From Excoecaria cochinchinensis (taxonomy: Eukaryota > Streptophyta > Magnoliopsida > Malpighiales > Euphorbiaceae): DNA of 64,000 nucleotides. The stretch lies in NCBI GenBank assembly GCA_947683425.1, contig CANTUQ010000009.1, forward strand, positions 10,865,001 through 10,929,000. Direction: 5' to 3'. The notes beneath the pieces were generated by a model. It was not told the origin of the DNA. It saw only the letters and a program-made list of their open reading frames with translations, and searched no databases. The translations under genes were made by a program, and so were the position numbers. Of the stretch, positions 18,027 to 28,172 are shown one piece after another (the first letter of the stretch is position 1; each line of letters starts with the position of its first letter).

Positions 18027-20076
18027 TGTAAGCACTGTGTCCCGGAGCGATCCGGATCAGAGGTTACCCTATGATGAAATCAGTGTCCGAGCCTGTATAA
18101 AGGGCTGGATTTAGAGGTTTTAGTCCCACGTTCCACGAGAAATGAGGCTTGTTACCATTCCTGGGCAGAGGGGGAGAAAACAGAGGGTTTTTCGAGTCAA
18201 AAGGCTTTTTGTCCTCCACAGACGGCCAGCCCGTCTGTGAGGTCAACCCGTCGCTTCGAGTCACCAACGGCTTTTGGTATTTTCTGACGCCCGTCGAAAA
18301 GTCACCGCCCCTGTCAGAATGCCGCCTGGTTTCCCGGAGCACGCAACCCTTCCGATGCTCGTCGGTGGATGTGGCAGGGTCGTCGGACGAATCCTTGTGT
18401 CAGAAGGATTCTTCTGATGCCCGCCCCTATACACCGACACCCGTCGGTCGTGTTTGGCTTATAAAAGCTCCGAATTTTCAAGAGAAAAGGGTTGGAAAAA
18501 TTTTCAAAGGGGGAAACTCTGCCCAATTTCAAGCAAATTTTCTCTCTCTTCCAGCAAAACACATTTACAAAGGGAACCTATTTGATCAAGGATCGAATCA
18601 ATCAAAAAGGAACTAAAAGTAATTAGTTTTCTTTAGATATTAATTCCAAAATCAATCTTTTGAGGGGTTGAAGAAGAAATAGCCCATTTTTCTTTCTTTG
18701 ACCCTTCATCTTTTGCTTCTCGTGGAACACGCGGGGCTCTAATCAACAAAAGACTGCTCACCCAAAGCGATTATCTGAGGGTAAATATTCCGGATTCCTT
18801 CTCCTTATCATTTCATATTCATTCCTTATTTTGTGGAATTTATCAATATCTGTCATTATTTTCCTTTATTTTGACTCTCTTTATCTCCTTTTGGGATAAA
18901 ACCCATTTTTTGGCTTTGGGGAGAATTTTCTCTTCTGTTTTTTCGGAGACAGTGGTGACCGACAGGTCATCTTTATCACCGACGCCCGTCGGTCACCCCA
19001 CCTACAGATGCCTCTCCTTGAGTGACAGACGGACATGTCGGTCACCTTAACCGACGCCCGTCGGTCATCTAAGGAAGGTCATCGGTGGGTTCTGCCTCCA
19101 TCCTTTTAAATCGTTTTTTATCTTTTTCAAATCCTTTCGGTTTCCTACATGTTTATTTTATGTATATTAACATCTCTCAACTTTTTTATGAGTGCATATA
19201 TGATTTCTCTTGGACTACCACAAGCTTGAGCGGCTATCTGCCACATTCGGAGGATTCCGTCCGGTTTAGTTTCCTAACCCTCTCGATTATTTCCTTCATT
19301 TTGTTATTCATTGATTATTTCATGTATATGGATATATTCTTCTCATATCTTGTTAATGTATAAATATAATCTAAATGATTTTATACTTAAAATAAAAATG
19401 AGGTTTGTATAAAGTGCAAAAGGGGCCAAAGCCCTATTTTTATCCAATAAAATCATCATAAACAAAAATCTCCAATTTTAATATTGATGTATGCGAGGAC
19501 CAAAGTCCTCAAAATAAGCAATGCCCCGATTTATGCATGATTCACACATTTACGAAAGGGAGTTGTATTCCGCTCCTTGTATTATTGTAATTTATCGCTT
19601 TCATTATCTATCTGATCATTTATCGCTTTCAAAATGTGAATAAATGCGCCTTTTAATCAATTGCATAGTGTGGAGAGAGAGCGAATTAATGATATTAAGA
19701 TTTGATCATAAAATAAATGAGGTAGAAATAGATGAGAAATTCCGGACCCAGCTCTGGTCTTTGGGCTCAAGAGGTTAGAGGTTATCCTCCAAAATACTTC
19801 TTGGGTCACGAGGCTTTAGCGCTAATCCTAGGCTCTTTAGGGTGAGAAGTTCACCTTCCATGACCCCTCTGGCTGGCCCAAAATGGATACCAAGCGCAGT
19901 CTTCGGCTCTCCGAGGCGAGAGTAACTTTCCCAATGTTCTATTGGGTGGCGACTCCATCAAACCTCCTTGTTGCCCAACATAGACGCACTTGCGATTTAT
20001 CGCAAGCTGTCAACTGACCCACAAGTGCCCCGATCGCCCACGTGCGGGCGGCCGAGGGGATCCGGTGCGCGTCACA
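18027..20076 (+). repeat. E1 3' LTR
   Basis: 2050 bp, from TGTAAGCACTGTGTCCCGG to GTGCGCGTCACA. Both ends match the (reversed) ends of the E6 and E5 LTRs, which start TGTAGACACCGGGTCC or TGTAAACATCGGGTCC and end in a CGCGTCACA or CGCATCACA type sequence. No second copy is in the window, since the 5' LTR lies to the left. Confidence 0.85.
18217..18467 (+). promoter_or_regulatory. U3 promoter region of the E1 LTR
   Basis: A perfect 9-bp-arm palindrome CACAGACGG..CCGTCTGTG at 18217-18239, further CCGTCGG motifs up to 18449, then TATAAAAG at 18460-18467. Transcription of the element would start about 30 bp later. Downstream, in the R/U5 part, GCCCGTCGGT palindromes recur at about 18978-18993 and 19051-19064. 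Confidence 0.6.
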
Positions 20077-20700
20077 CATAGCCCAAACCCTTTCGGTCCT
20101 TCTAACCCTTGGTGGTGACAATGGACTGCTGGCCCTGAGAGTTTATGCCTAAACTGGTCCCTGTAAGAAAATTCATCTTTTTTATCATATTCAGTACTTG
20201 GGGACTATCCACTGAGTTCCCCTCTTCCCCTATCACGGATATAGGAAAACCATTAAATGGCTGATTAACGATTCCCAAGGCAGAGACTTAGTTTTCCCTT
20301 GCAGCTTTGATGGTCACCACCTCCCCCCGTTTGGTATCTTGATCATCTGATGAAGGGTAGAGGGCACTCCTCCCAATTTGTGAAACTAAGGCCTTCCTAA
20401 CAAAGCCAAAAAGTTGGCAGGGATAGGCAACACCACAAACTCTGCCTCCGTCTCAAGAGGCCCAGTCTTTACTACCGTTTTGAAGGTACCCGAGGCTTGC
20501 CTTTTAGAATTATCATAAGTAGTGATGGTGAGATCAGACCTGCTCAGCATACTTTCATCTAACCCGTAGGCTTGAAGTTCCATCAAAGGGAACACATTTA
20601 TAAACAAGCCATCATCCACCATCACGCAAATAGTGTACTTGCAATTAATATGTGCCTTGATGTATAGGGGTATAGGGGGCGGTTGTGATTACAACCATCA
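20077..20700 (-). pseudogene. pro: Protease region of E3
   Basis: The best open part is 20386-20625. The active site has decayed: where E7 keeps DDGSS, E3 reads DDGLF, losing the conserved Ser. The ALLGRP end of the domain is present. The element is cut at 20076 by the E1 insertion, just past the domain. Confidence 0.7.
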
Positions 20701-21066
20701 AACAATAAGTCAGCGTCAGAGTATACCAGATTCTCCCCAATCATAAAAAATAGGAGGGGGAACTGCATTGTATCCCGACTTCTTGTTACCCTCTTTGCGT
20801 TCAGGATCTGTGATCTGCCTACTATAGATCAGATCCTGAATCTCCTGTCTCAGCCTCGCACAATTATCCGTCAGATGCCCAGTATGTTGGTGGTATGCAC
20901 AGTACTCATTCTCCTTATGCCCAAGGGTCGTAACTTTCCCTCTTTTTTAAGCTTCTTCAGAGCCCATGATAGAGGTCGGCCTAGGTTCAAGAAGTATCTT
21001 TGGCTTGCCCCCGTAGCCGAAACCTCAGCCGTATTTTTCGTCCTATTGGTGCTGTTAGAACCAGCT
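20701..21066 (-). pseudogene. gag: Gag C-terminal part of E3 with zinc knuckle
   Basis: Contains the CAYHQHTGHLTDNC knuckle (CX2HX4HX4C, about 20855-20900) and an LGRPLSW block just upstream of it, as in E1 Gag. The frame changes between 20871 and 20760. The split end at 21066 is the E4 insertion point, with CAGCT as duplication. Confidence 0.7.
21062..21066. repeat. Target-site duplication CAGCT of E4, left copy
   Basis: Identical CAGCT at 30579-30583. Confidence 0.92.
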
Positions 21067-23477
21067 TGTAACACCCCAAAACCACCCCAGTAGTTTGAGC
21101 CTGTCTGTGTCTGTATGTGTGTATTTTATGTGTTGCATGTGTGTGTTAAATTGGTTTATTTATTTAATTTATGTATATTAATTTGAGAAGAGGAGTTAGG
21201 ATCTAGTATAAGTGGATGTATAGAATTTAAGTGTGAATAAGGAAAGATTAGTGTACATAGTAATGTATGGGAAAGAGGATATAAGCAAGGGATAATTTAG
21301 AGTGCATGATATTGTATGGGAGTAGGGTGTGATATAGGACATGTGTCTTTTGGAGATTGTGACAAGTGGCAAAGGAGATAAGTGAGCATTTATGGGTTAG
21401 GTGAGGAGAGAGAGAGAGGGAGATCAGCCATTTGCCCTTTGATTTCCGTTCTTCTTCTTCCTTCCTCACGCCATTCTTCTTTTCTTCTTCCTTCTTCTTT
21501 GTTCTTCCTTTTTCTTTGCACAATCTTGCTCCCACTTTCTTAATTAAGTAATTAGAGTTGATTAACTTGTGGTTTTGGAAGCTTAAAGGTGAGTTGGGGT
21601 TTTAGATTTCTTCTCTTCCTCTTCTCTAGGTTTAAATATTTATAAATTCACTTGTGGGTTGTTTTAGAATTGATCTTGATTGCTATGGGTTTGTGGTTCA
21701 GAGGAGGCTCCTAGACCTGATAAAGGAAAAGGAATCGCAAGCAGAAGCGGAGCTCGTGATTAGGAGCTAAGGAGAGAAGGTTTGGGAATTTTGTCTTTGT
21801 ACACATAATTGTAGTTTGAATTGAATATTTGTGTTATTGCTTGGATTAGAGTTATAAGTTGTGTATATATGATTGAATTTGAATTAGACATGATATGAGA
21901 TGCTAGAGAATGAGTATTGTGATAGGATTTGCAAGAAAGTATGTGAATCGATGTAATTGGTATTAAATGTGCTGGTTTGGGGATTTCTTGCAATTTGACA
22001 TATAATGGATTTGATTTAATTGAGATAAATGGTGATAAAGCTGGGTTTTTAAATATGTTACGAGTTGTGGATGCTTGTGTTGCTGAATTTTGAGGTTTGG
22101 AATCAATTTTGGAAGTTTGGATGTGAATTGTGTGAGAATTCTGCAGAATTTGGGCGTAAGAGCTGGAAAACCCGTGTCTGTCGCGATCGCGACACTGTCG
22201 CGAGCGCGACAGAGCGCGGAGGTTTCGGCCCTCGCGCCGGCGCGAGAAGTGTCGCGCCAAAGAACTCGAGGGAGCTCTCTGTCGCGAGCGCGACAATTGT
22301 CGCGAGCGCGACAGAGTGCTCGAGCTCCGAGCTTGTGCGAGGTTCTCTTCTGTCGCGAGCGCGACAGAAGAGAAATCCCTACGTCCTCTCGCGACCACGA
22401 GATCTCTCGCGATCGCGAGACGAGGCGGGGAAGTGGAGCTTGGCTTCTGTCGCGAGCGCGACAGTCATCGCGAGCACGACAGACGTGACTTCCAAATTGG
22501 ATTTCTTCTCCTTTTTGCTTAAAGACTTGGTTTCTTTTGCATGTGCTCTGTGATGTAAAGCCTTGAATATCTAATTAAATGAATAATATGTATGTTAATT
22601 TGACAAGATTTGGTATAACCTGCTAATGTCGAATAAGTGGATAGTTAGGCATGCCTAATAGAGTTATATGCCGCCGCAGCTATATGTACGACTTGGACCC
22701 TGATCAGGTCCCATGAATGGATCCTCGTGATCCCTCTGTCTGAATCTTTCTTACGATTCCACGTAAAAACAATTTGAAAACAAAATAAAAAGAATGATTT
22801 GATGCCTTCGGGTATCTATATGTATATGTGACGATACCGATACTCTCAAGTATCTATATGTACTCGTTATCCACTCATTGTGATTAAGCAGGTGTCATTG
22901 TATTTTGTACAAGAATCTTTGGATGAGAATGCTAATATCTGAATTAACTATGTATGATTATATGCTCATAATTGTATTGTTTTCATGCGTTTCTGTTACC
23001 GTCACTGTGAGTGACGGTCATGTATTGTGTGTTTCCCCACTAAGCGATTTCGCTTAGCACGGGTGTTTATCCATGCAGGTGTGGAAGGTTTTGATTGCCT
23101 CGGGTTGGGCGTGTCGCATCGGGAAGGCCAACGCAATTAGAGTTCTGAAGTTTTATAGTATAGGCTTTCCTCTATTTTGTAATAGATGTAATGTTTTGTT
23201 AGCCCTTTTGTACAGTATGTATTGGGCTTTTGTAAATTGTTTCTTTTTGTAATCCGATGTAATATGTAAAGACCTTCTTTTGGTATATTAATAAAGTATA
23301 CATTTTGTTCAAAATCATTCTTCTCTGTATTGAAGTTTTTAATTATTTCCGATATGTCGCTCTATATATGTAATGTTTGCATGCTTGTACTAGTGGGGTG
23401 TGACACTCCTATCTATCCAGGGAGGCCTCTCCTCCAATCTGTATGGAAGTCTCCTTGGTATAGGTTGGGGTGTGACA
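21067..23477 (+). repeat. E4 5' LTR
   Basis: TGTAACACCCC start, GGGGTGTGACA end, 2411 bp. Holds an AT-rich U3, a GC palindrome block (22178-22483) and a polyadenylation-like AATAAAG near 23290. Confidence 0.95.
22178..22483 (+). repeat. Palindrome array in the E4 5' LTR
   Basis: About nine 16-18-bp palindromes. Perfect ones are TGTCGCGATCGCGACA (22179), CTCGCGCCGGCGCGAG (about 22231) and TCTCGCGATCGCGAGA (about 22404). The common unit is CTGTCGCGAGCGCGACAG, perfect except for its centre. Very CpG-rich inside an AT-rich LTR. Confidence 0.9.
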
Positions 23478-23482
23478 TTAGG

Positions 23483-23495
23483 TGGTATCAGAGCA
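23483..23495 (+). other. E4 primer-binding site
   Basis: TGGTATCAGAGCA, initiator methionine tRNA type, five bases after the LTR. Confidence 0.85.
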
Positions 23496-23584
23496 ATTGG
23501 TTTAGATGTTACTGGGTTTCAGTGTGTTAGTTAGTTGTTGGAGTTGTGTTGGCCTGATGCGCACTGCATTTATGTTTTGTAGTT

Positions 23585-24269
23585 ATGGAGTCCGCCCGTG
23601 GATTGCTTGAGGGGTCAGCGGAAAGTGCGAATCCCCAAGAGCAGGATCCCTCAGTTTCTGGTCCGGCTCAACCTCCTAGGGGTTATCCTGAGGTGCCTTT
23701 GGGACCAATGGAAGCGATGCTCCAGAGTATGACAAGAGTACTTGAAAGGGTAACAGCGCCTAGTGCACCTATTGAAAGGCTAAGAAAGCATGGTGCAGAG
23801 GATTTCTTTGGTACTGGTATAGATGAATCTAACAAAGCAGAGATGTGGTTAGAAAAGACAGCCAGAGTACTTAAGGAGATAAGATGTCCACCGGAGCAAG
23901 AAGTGGAGTGTGCCTTGTCTTTGTTACAAGGTTCAGCTTATGATTGGTGGAAGTTGGTGGCTAGTCAACCGCAAGTTCCTGAACCAATAACATGGGAGTT
24001 CTTTGAGGATGAGTTTCAGAACCGGTATGTGACCAAAGCTTATAAGGATGCTAAGGGCACAATTTCTCACTCTTAAGCAAAGAACAATGTCTGTGGCTGA
24101 GTATGAGGATGAGTTCAATAAGCTCAGTAAGTATGCGCCGCCAAGGGTCCTTACAGAAGAGTTTCGATGTTAGCATTTTGAAGCAGGCTTGAATGAGTCT
24201 TTGAAGGTGATGTTAATATCATTGATGTCGGCTCCTAATGTGAGGTATTATTAGTTAGTTCAAGCAGCC
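23585..24269 (+). pseudogene. gag: Gag N-terminal and capsid part of E4
   Basis: Starts MESARG at 23585. Capsid block with MWLEKTARVLKEI..P and ALSLLQGSAYDWW is typical of chromovirus Gag (retrotransposon gag family). The frame is lost at about 24050-24060 by a net +1 shift, and two TAG codons (24171-24173 and 24252-24254) lie in the continuing frame. Particle formation would be abolished in this copy. Confidence 0.85.
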
Positions 24270-25544
24270 TTGAGGGCGGAGCGTTCTGAAAATATATTAA
24301 GAGAAAAGGCTCAAAGAAGAAAGTCTGCAAGAGGTGGTTCTTCTTCAGGCAAGAGAGCGAGGGAATCGCAAGGAAACCTTGCTGATGAATCTACAGCTAA
24401 TCCGGCCCCTAGAGGGAGAAGACAGGGTTCTTCTAGGGGAGCAGGCTCAGGTAGAGGTGATGGCCCTCCCCGATGTTCTCATTGTAATAGACAACATTGG
24501 GGTGAATGTCGGTGGTTAACAGGAGGCTGTTTTAAATGTAGCTCTACGGACCATTTACTTGCAAATTGTCCGAACCGACTTGGAGATCCTTCGGGACAAC
24601 AAGAAGGGAGCCGAGCTGGATCTAATGTACCCCAAGGGAGTCGTAATAGGGGTAGAGGAAGGGGTCGAGGTGGACAGCCTCGAGATAGAGAAGCCTCGGA
24701 ATCAGTAGATCGCCCTGTGCCATCATCTGGTAGGGCTTATGCTATGAAGGCCCGAGAGGAACAGAATGCTCCTGAAGTGATTGCCGGTAAGTTCTCTTTG
24801 CTTGATTCTGAAGTTTATGTTTTGATTGACCCGAGCTCTACCCATTCTTATGTGTGTTCTGGTAAGTTGTGGGATAGTTTGGGTAGTGAGGAAAAGATGG
24901 AATATGAGATTTGTGTATCCAGTCCGTTGGGTCAGAGTGTTATGGTTAATCGGGTGTGTCGGAAGTGTCCTTTAAAGATTCAGGGTACCGAGTTTGTAGT
25001 AGATCTGATTTGTTTGCCATTCCATGAGTTTGATATTATTCTGGGAATGGATTGGCTAGAAAAGCACCGTGCAGTGGTAGATTGTCATAGGAAAGTAATG
25101 GTTTTGAAGGATAAAGATCAAATGCCGGTTGTGGTAAAGGGAATTGGAAGCAGTTCTTTGCATAATGTTGTATCAGCTATGAAAGTTAGAAGATTTATCA
25201 GGAAGGGATGTGAAGCGTTTTTGGCTGTGGTTTTAGACTCTCGGAGAAGTCAAGTTAAGATTCAAGATATTCCGATTGTAAGAGATTTTGTAGATGTTTT
25301 TCCGGAAGAGTTACCGGGGTTACCTCCCGAGAGAGAAGTTGAATTATCTGTAGAGATTGTTCCAGGTACAGCTCCGATTTCTAAGGCTCCTTACAGAATG
25401 GCCCCAGTGGAATTGAAGGAATTGAAGAGTCAGTTGCAAGAGTTGTTGGATAAAGGATTCATTCGGCCAAGTGTGTCACCGTGGGGTGCTCCAGTGCTGT
25501 TTGTTAAGAAGAAAGATGGAACCCTTCGGATGTGCATTGACTAA
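24270..25544 (+). pseudogene. pol: E4 nucleocapsid, protease and start of RT
   Basis: Ser/Arg/Gly-rich region, then zinc knuckle CFKCSSTDHLLANC (CX2CX4HX4C, about 24530-24570). Next the protease: active site VLIDPSSTHSYV near 24820, where chromoviruses normally have D-P/S-G-S/T, so the catalytic-loop Gly is changed to Ser. The FDIILGMDWL flap-end motif follows. RT begins with the LDKGFIRPSVSPWGAPVLFVKKKDG motif and stops at TAA 25542-25544, where the conserved Tyr of the MCIDY motif is expected. Confidence 0.85.
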
Positions 25545-25559
25545 TGACAGCTTAATAAA

Positions 25560-26975
25560 GTGACTATTAAGAATAAGTACCCATTGCTAAGGATTGAAGA
25601 TCTTTTTGATCAGTTGAGAGGAGCTGGGGTATTCTCTAAGATAGATTTGAGGTCAGGTTATTACCAGTTAGGGGTTAAGGAAGCAGATGTGGTTAAGACG
25701 GCTTTTCGGACACGTTATGGTCATTATGAATTTTTAGTAATGCCTTTTGGTTTGACCAACGCGCCTGCAGCCTTTATGGATCTGATGAACCGAGTTTTCC
25801 GACCGTATTTGGACAAGTTTGTTGTGGTGTTTATTGATGACATTTTGGTGTACTCTAGAGACCGTAAAGAGCATAAGGAACATCTTAAGTTGGTATTGCA
25901 AATGTTAAGGGATCATCAGTTGTATGCGAAACTCAGTAAGTGTGAGTTTTGGTTGAAAGAAGTGGCCTTTCTTGGGCATGTGGTGTCAGCGGAAGGTGTA
26001 CGGGTTGATCCTAGCAAAATTGAAGCGATTGTTAATTGGATGCCTCCGAAGAATGTACCAGAAGTGAGGAGTTTTCTGGGGTTAGCAGGATATTACCGAC
26101 GGTTTGTTCAGGGGTTTTCAGTGATAGCATCTCCTTTAACAAAGTTACTTAGAAAGGATGTCAAGTTTGTATGGACTGAAAAGTGCCAAGCCAGTTTTGA
26201 TCGTTTAAAGGAATGGTTGGTTAAAGCTCCTGTGCTCACACAACCAGTTTCGGGTAAGGAATACACTATGTATAGTGATGCTTCGGGTATTGGGTTAGGT
26301 TGTGTTTTGATGCAAGGGAATAAAGTAGTAGCTTATGCATCGAGACAGTTGAAGCCTCATGAGCAGAATTACCCGACTCACGATCTGGAGTTGGCAGCGG
26401 TAGTGTTTGCACTTAAGGTTTGGCGACACTACTTGTATGGAGAGACGTGCAGAATTTTCACCGATCACAAGAGTCTCAAGTATTTGTTAACTCAGAAGGA
26501 GTTGAATTTGAGGCAGCGGAGATGGTTAAAGCTTTTCAAGGATTATGATTGTATCATTGACTATCATCTGGGTAAAGCTAATGTGGTAGCGGATGCTCTC
26601 AGTAGGAAGTCTTTGTCTGCGTTACTGATTAGTCGAGGCAGATGGAGATTTGATTCTGAAGGTGCTCTAATTGCTCAACTGAAAGTTAAGCCAAGTTTGA
26701 GATCAGAAATTGCAAAGGCTCAGTTAAATGATCATGTGCTTCAGCGTGTTTGTCAAGCAGTGAAAGAGGGTAAGCAGACTGAGTATTTATTAGATGGTGA
26801 AGGAGTGTTGAGGCACGGTAGTCGGTTATGTGTACCTAATGTAGGTGAGTTAAGAAAGAAGTTGTTGCAAGAAGCTCACTCACCAGTCTTCACTATGCAT
26901 CCTGGTGGAGATAAGATGTATCAAGATCTGAAGCAATACTATTGGTGGCCAGGGATGAAAAGAGAAATAACATAA
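25560..26975 (+). pseudogene. pol: E4 RT core, RNase H and integrase zinc region
   Basis: Continues the same frame after the single stop. RT motifs: KIDLRSGYYQ, MPFGLTNAPAAF, catalytic FIDD at 25830-25841, LGHVVS. The RNase H domain keeps its catalytic residues: YSDAS (about 26273), LELAAVVFAL, FTDHKSLKYL and VADALSRK. The integrase H-H part (about 26875-26900, HSPVF..HPG) follows. TAA at 26973-26975 replaces a codon between the His pair and the Cys pair. Confidence 0.9.
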
Positions 26976-28172
26976 TTTGTTTCAAGGTGTCTTACTTGTC
27001 AGCAAGTGAAAACCGAGCATCAAGTGCCATCGGGATTGCTTCATCCCTTACCCATTCCTCAATGGAAGTGGGATGACATCACGATGGATTTTGTATCTGG
27101 TCTTCCTATGACGCAGCGTAAGCATGATTCTGTATGGGTCATTGTAGATCGATTGTCGAAGTCTGCACATTTTCTACCAGTACGATTGGATTATTCGATG
27201 GACAAGTTGGCAGAACTGTATGTGGATGAGATAGTCCGATTGCATGGAATTCCATTATCCATTGTATCAGACCGAGATCCTCATTTTACATCTAAGTTTT
27301 GGAAAGAACTTCAGACAGCTTTGGGAACACGGTTAAATTTCAGTACTGCTTTCCATCCGCAGACCGATGGTCAATCAGAGAGAGTTATTCAGATTTTAGA
27401 AGATATGCTCCGTGGTTGTGCTTTAGAGTTCTCAGGAAGCTGGGATCAGTATGTATCTTTGATGGAATTCGCGTATAATAACAGCTACCAAGTGAGTATT
27501 AGTATGGCCCCTTATGAAGCACTGTATGGACGGAAATGTAGAACACCAGTGTGTTGGACTGAACTGTCAGAAAAGGCTATGATTGGTCCGGATATAGTGC
27601 GGGATACCGAAGAGAAGGTAAGAGTGGTGCAACAGAACTTGAAGGCAGCTAAGGACCGACAGCGTTCTTATGCTAATCTGAAGCGTCGGGACATTCAGTA
27701 TGAAGTAGGTGATAAAGTTTTCTTGAAAATGTCACCGTGGCGTAAGGTTCTCCGTTTTGGCAAGAAAGGCAAACTAAGTCCACGTTTTATTGGACCATAT
27801 GAGATTCTAAGGAAAGTGGGTCCAGTAGCGTATCAGTTAGCTTTGCCTTTGGAGTTAGCTAGACTACATGATGTTTTCCATGTGTCTATGCTTCGGAGAT
27901 ATCGGTCAGATCCTTCGCATGTGCTACCAGTGCAAGATATTCGGATTCAGTCAGACTTTTCTTTTGATGAAGAACCGAAGAGGATTTTTGATAGAGAAAT
28001 CAGACAGCTTCGGAATAAGCAGATACCGTTAGTCAAAGTTCTATGGCAGCATCACGGTATTGAAGAAGCTACATGGGAACCAGAGGAAGCTATGAGATTA
28101 CAATACCCTCAGTTATTCGGAACAGGTATGAATTTCGAGGACGAAATTCTGTTAAGTGGGGGAGTATTGTAA
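26976..28172 (+). pseudogene. int: E4 integrase core and chromodomain
   Basis: The Cys pair (CLTCQQ) comes first, then the core with Asp in ITMDFVSGLP (about 27085), Asp in IVSDRDPHF (about 27265) and Glu in QTDGQSERVI (about 27375): the triad is complete. The GPYEI / DVFHVSML block marks the C-terminal domain. The last 45 residues (VKVLWQHHGIEEATWEPEE) are the chromodomain that defines chromoviruses and is thought to guide insertion to heterochromatin. The stop overlaps the start of the 3' LTR. Confidence 0.9.
28154..28167 (+). other. E4 polypurine tract
   Basis: AAGTGGGGGAGTAT directly before the LTR, preceded by GAATTTCGAGGACGAAATTC, the usual Tekay/Del context. Confidence 0.85.

Larger units (their letters stand above)
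1..20076 (+). mobile_element. E1: giant Tat-lineage Ty3/gypsy retrotransposon, 5' LTR outside the window
   Basis: The order of parts is leader, gag, protease, RT, degenerate RNase H, second (plant/archaeal-type) RNase H, integrase, 3' cargo genes, tandem repeat, polypurine tract, 3' LTR. Dual RNase H domains are diagnostic of the Tat/Ogre branch of plant Ty3/gypsy elements. Position 1 already lies in the leader; by comparison with E6, whose primer site abuts its LTR, the E1 primer site should be only tens of bases to the left. After removing the nested E2 and S1 and adding a 5' LTR, the element would be about 17.5 kb. It ends in CA at 20076, followed by CATAG, which should be the right copy of its target duplication in E3. 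Coding parts carry several stops, so it is not autonomous now. Confidence 0.85.

Noticed and set aside
22065..22553. Arg/Ser-rich ORFs on both strands of the E4 LTR, repeated at 29166-29623
   Set aside because: Caused by the CGCGAGCGCG palindromes, which lack stops in every frame.
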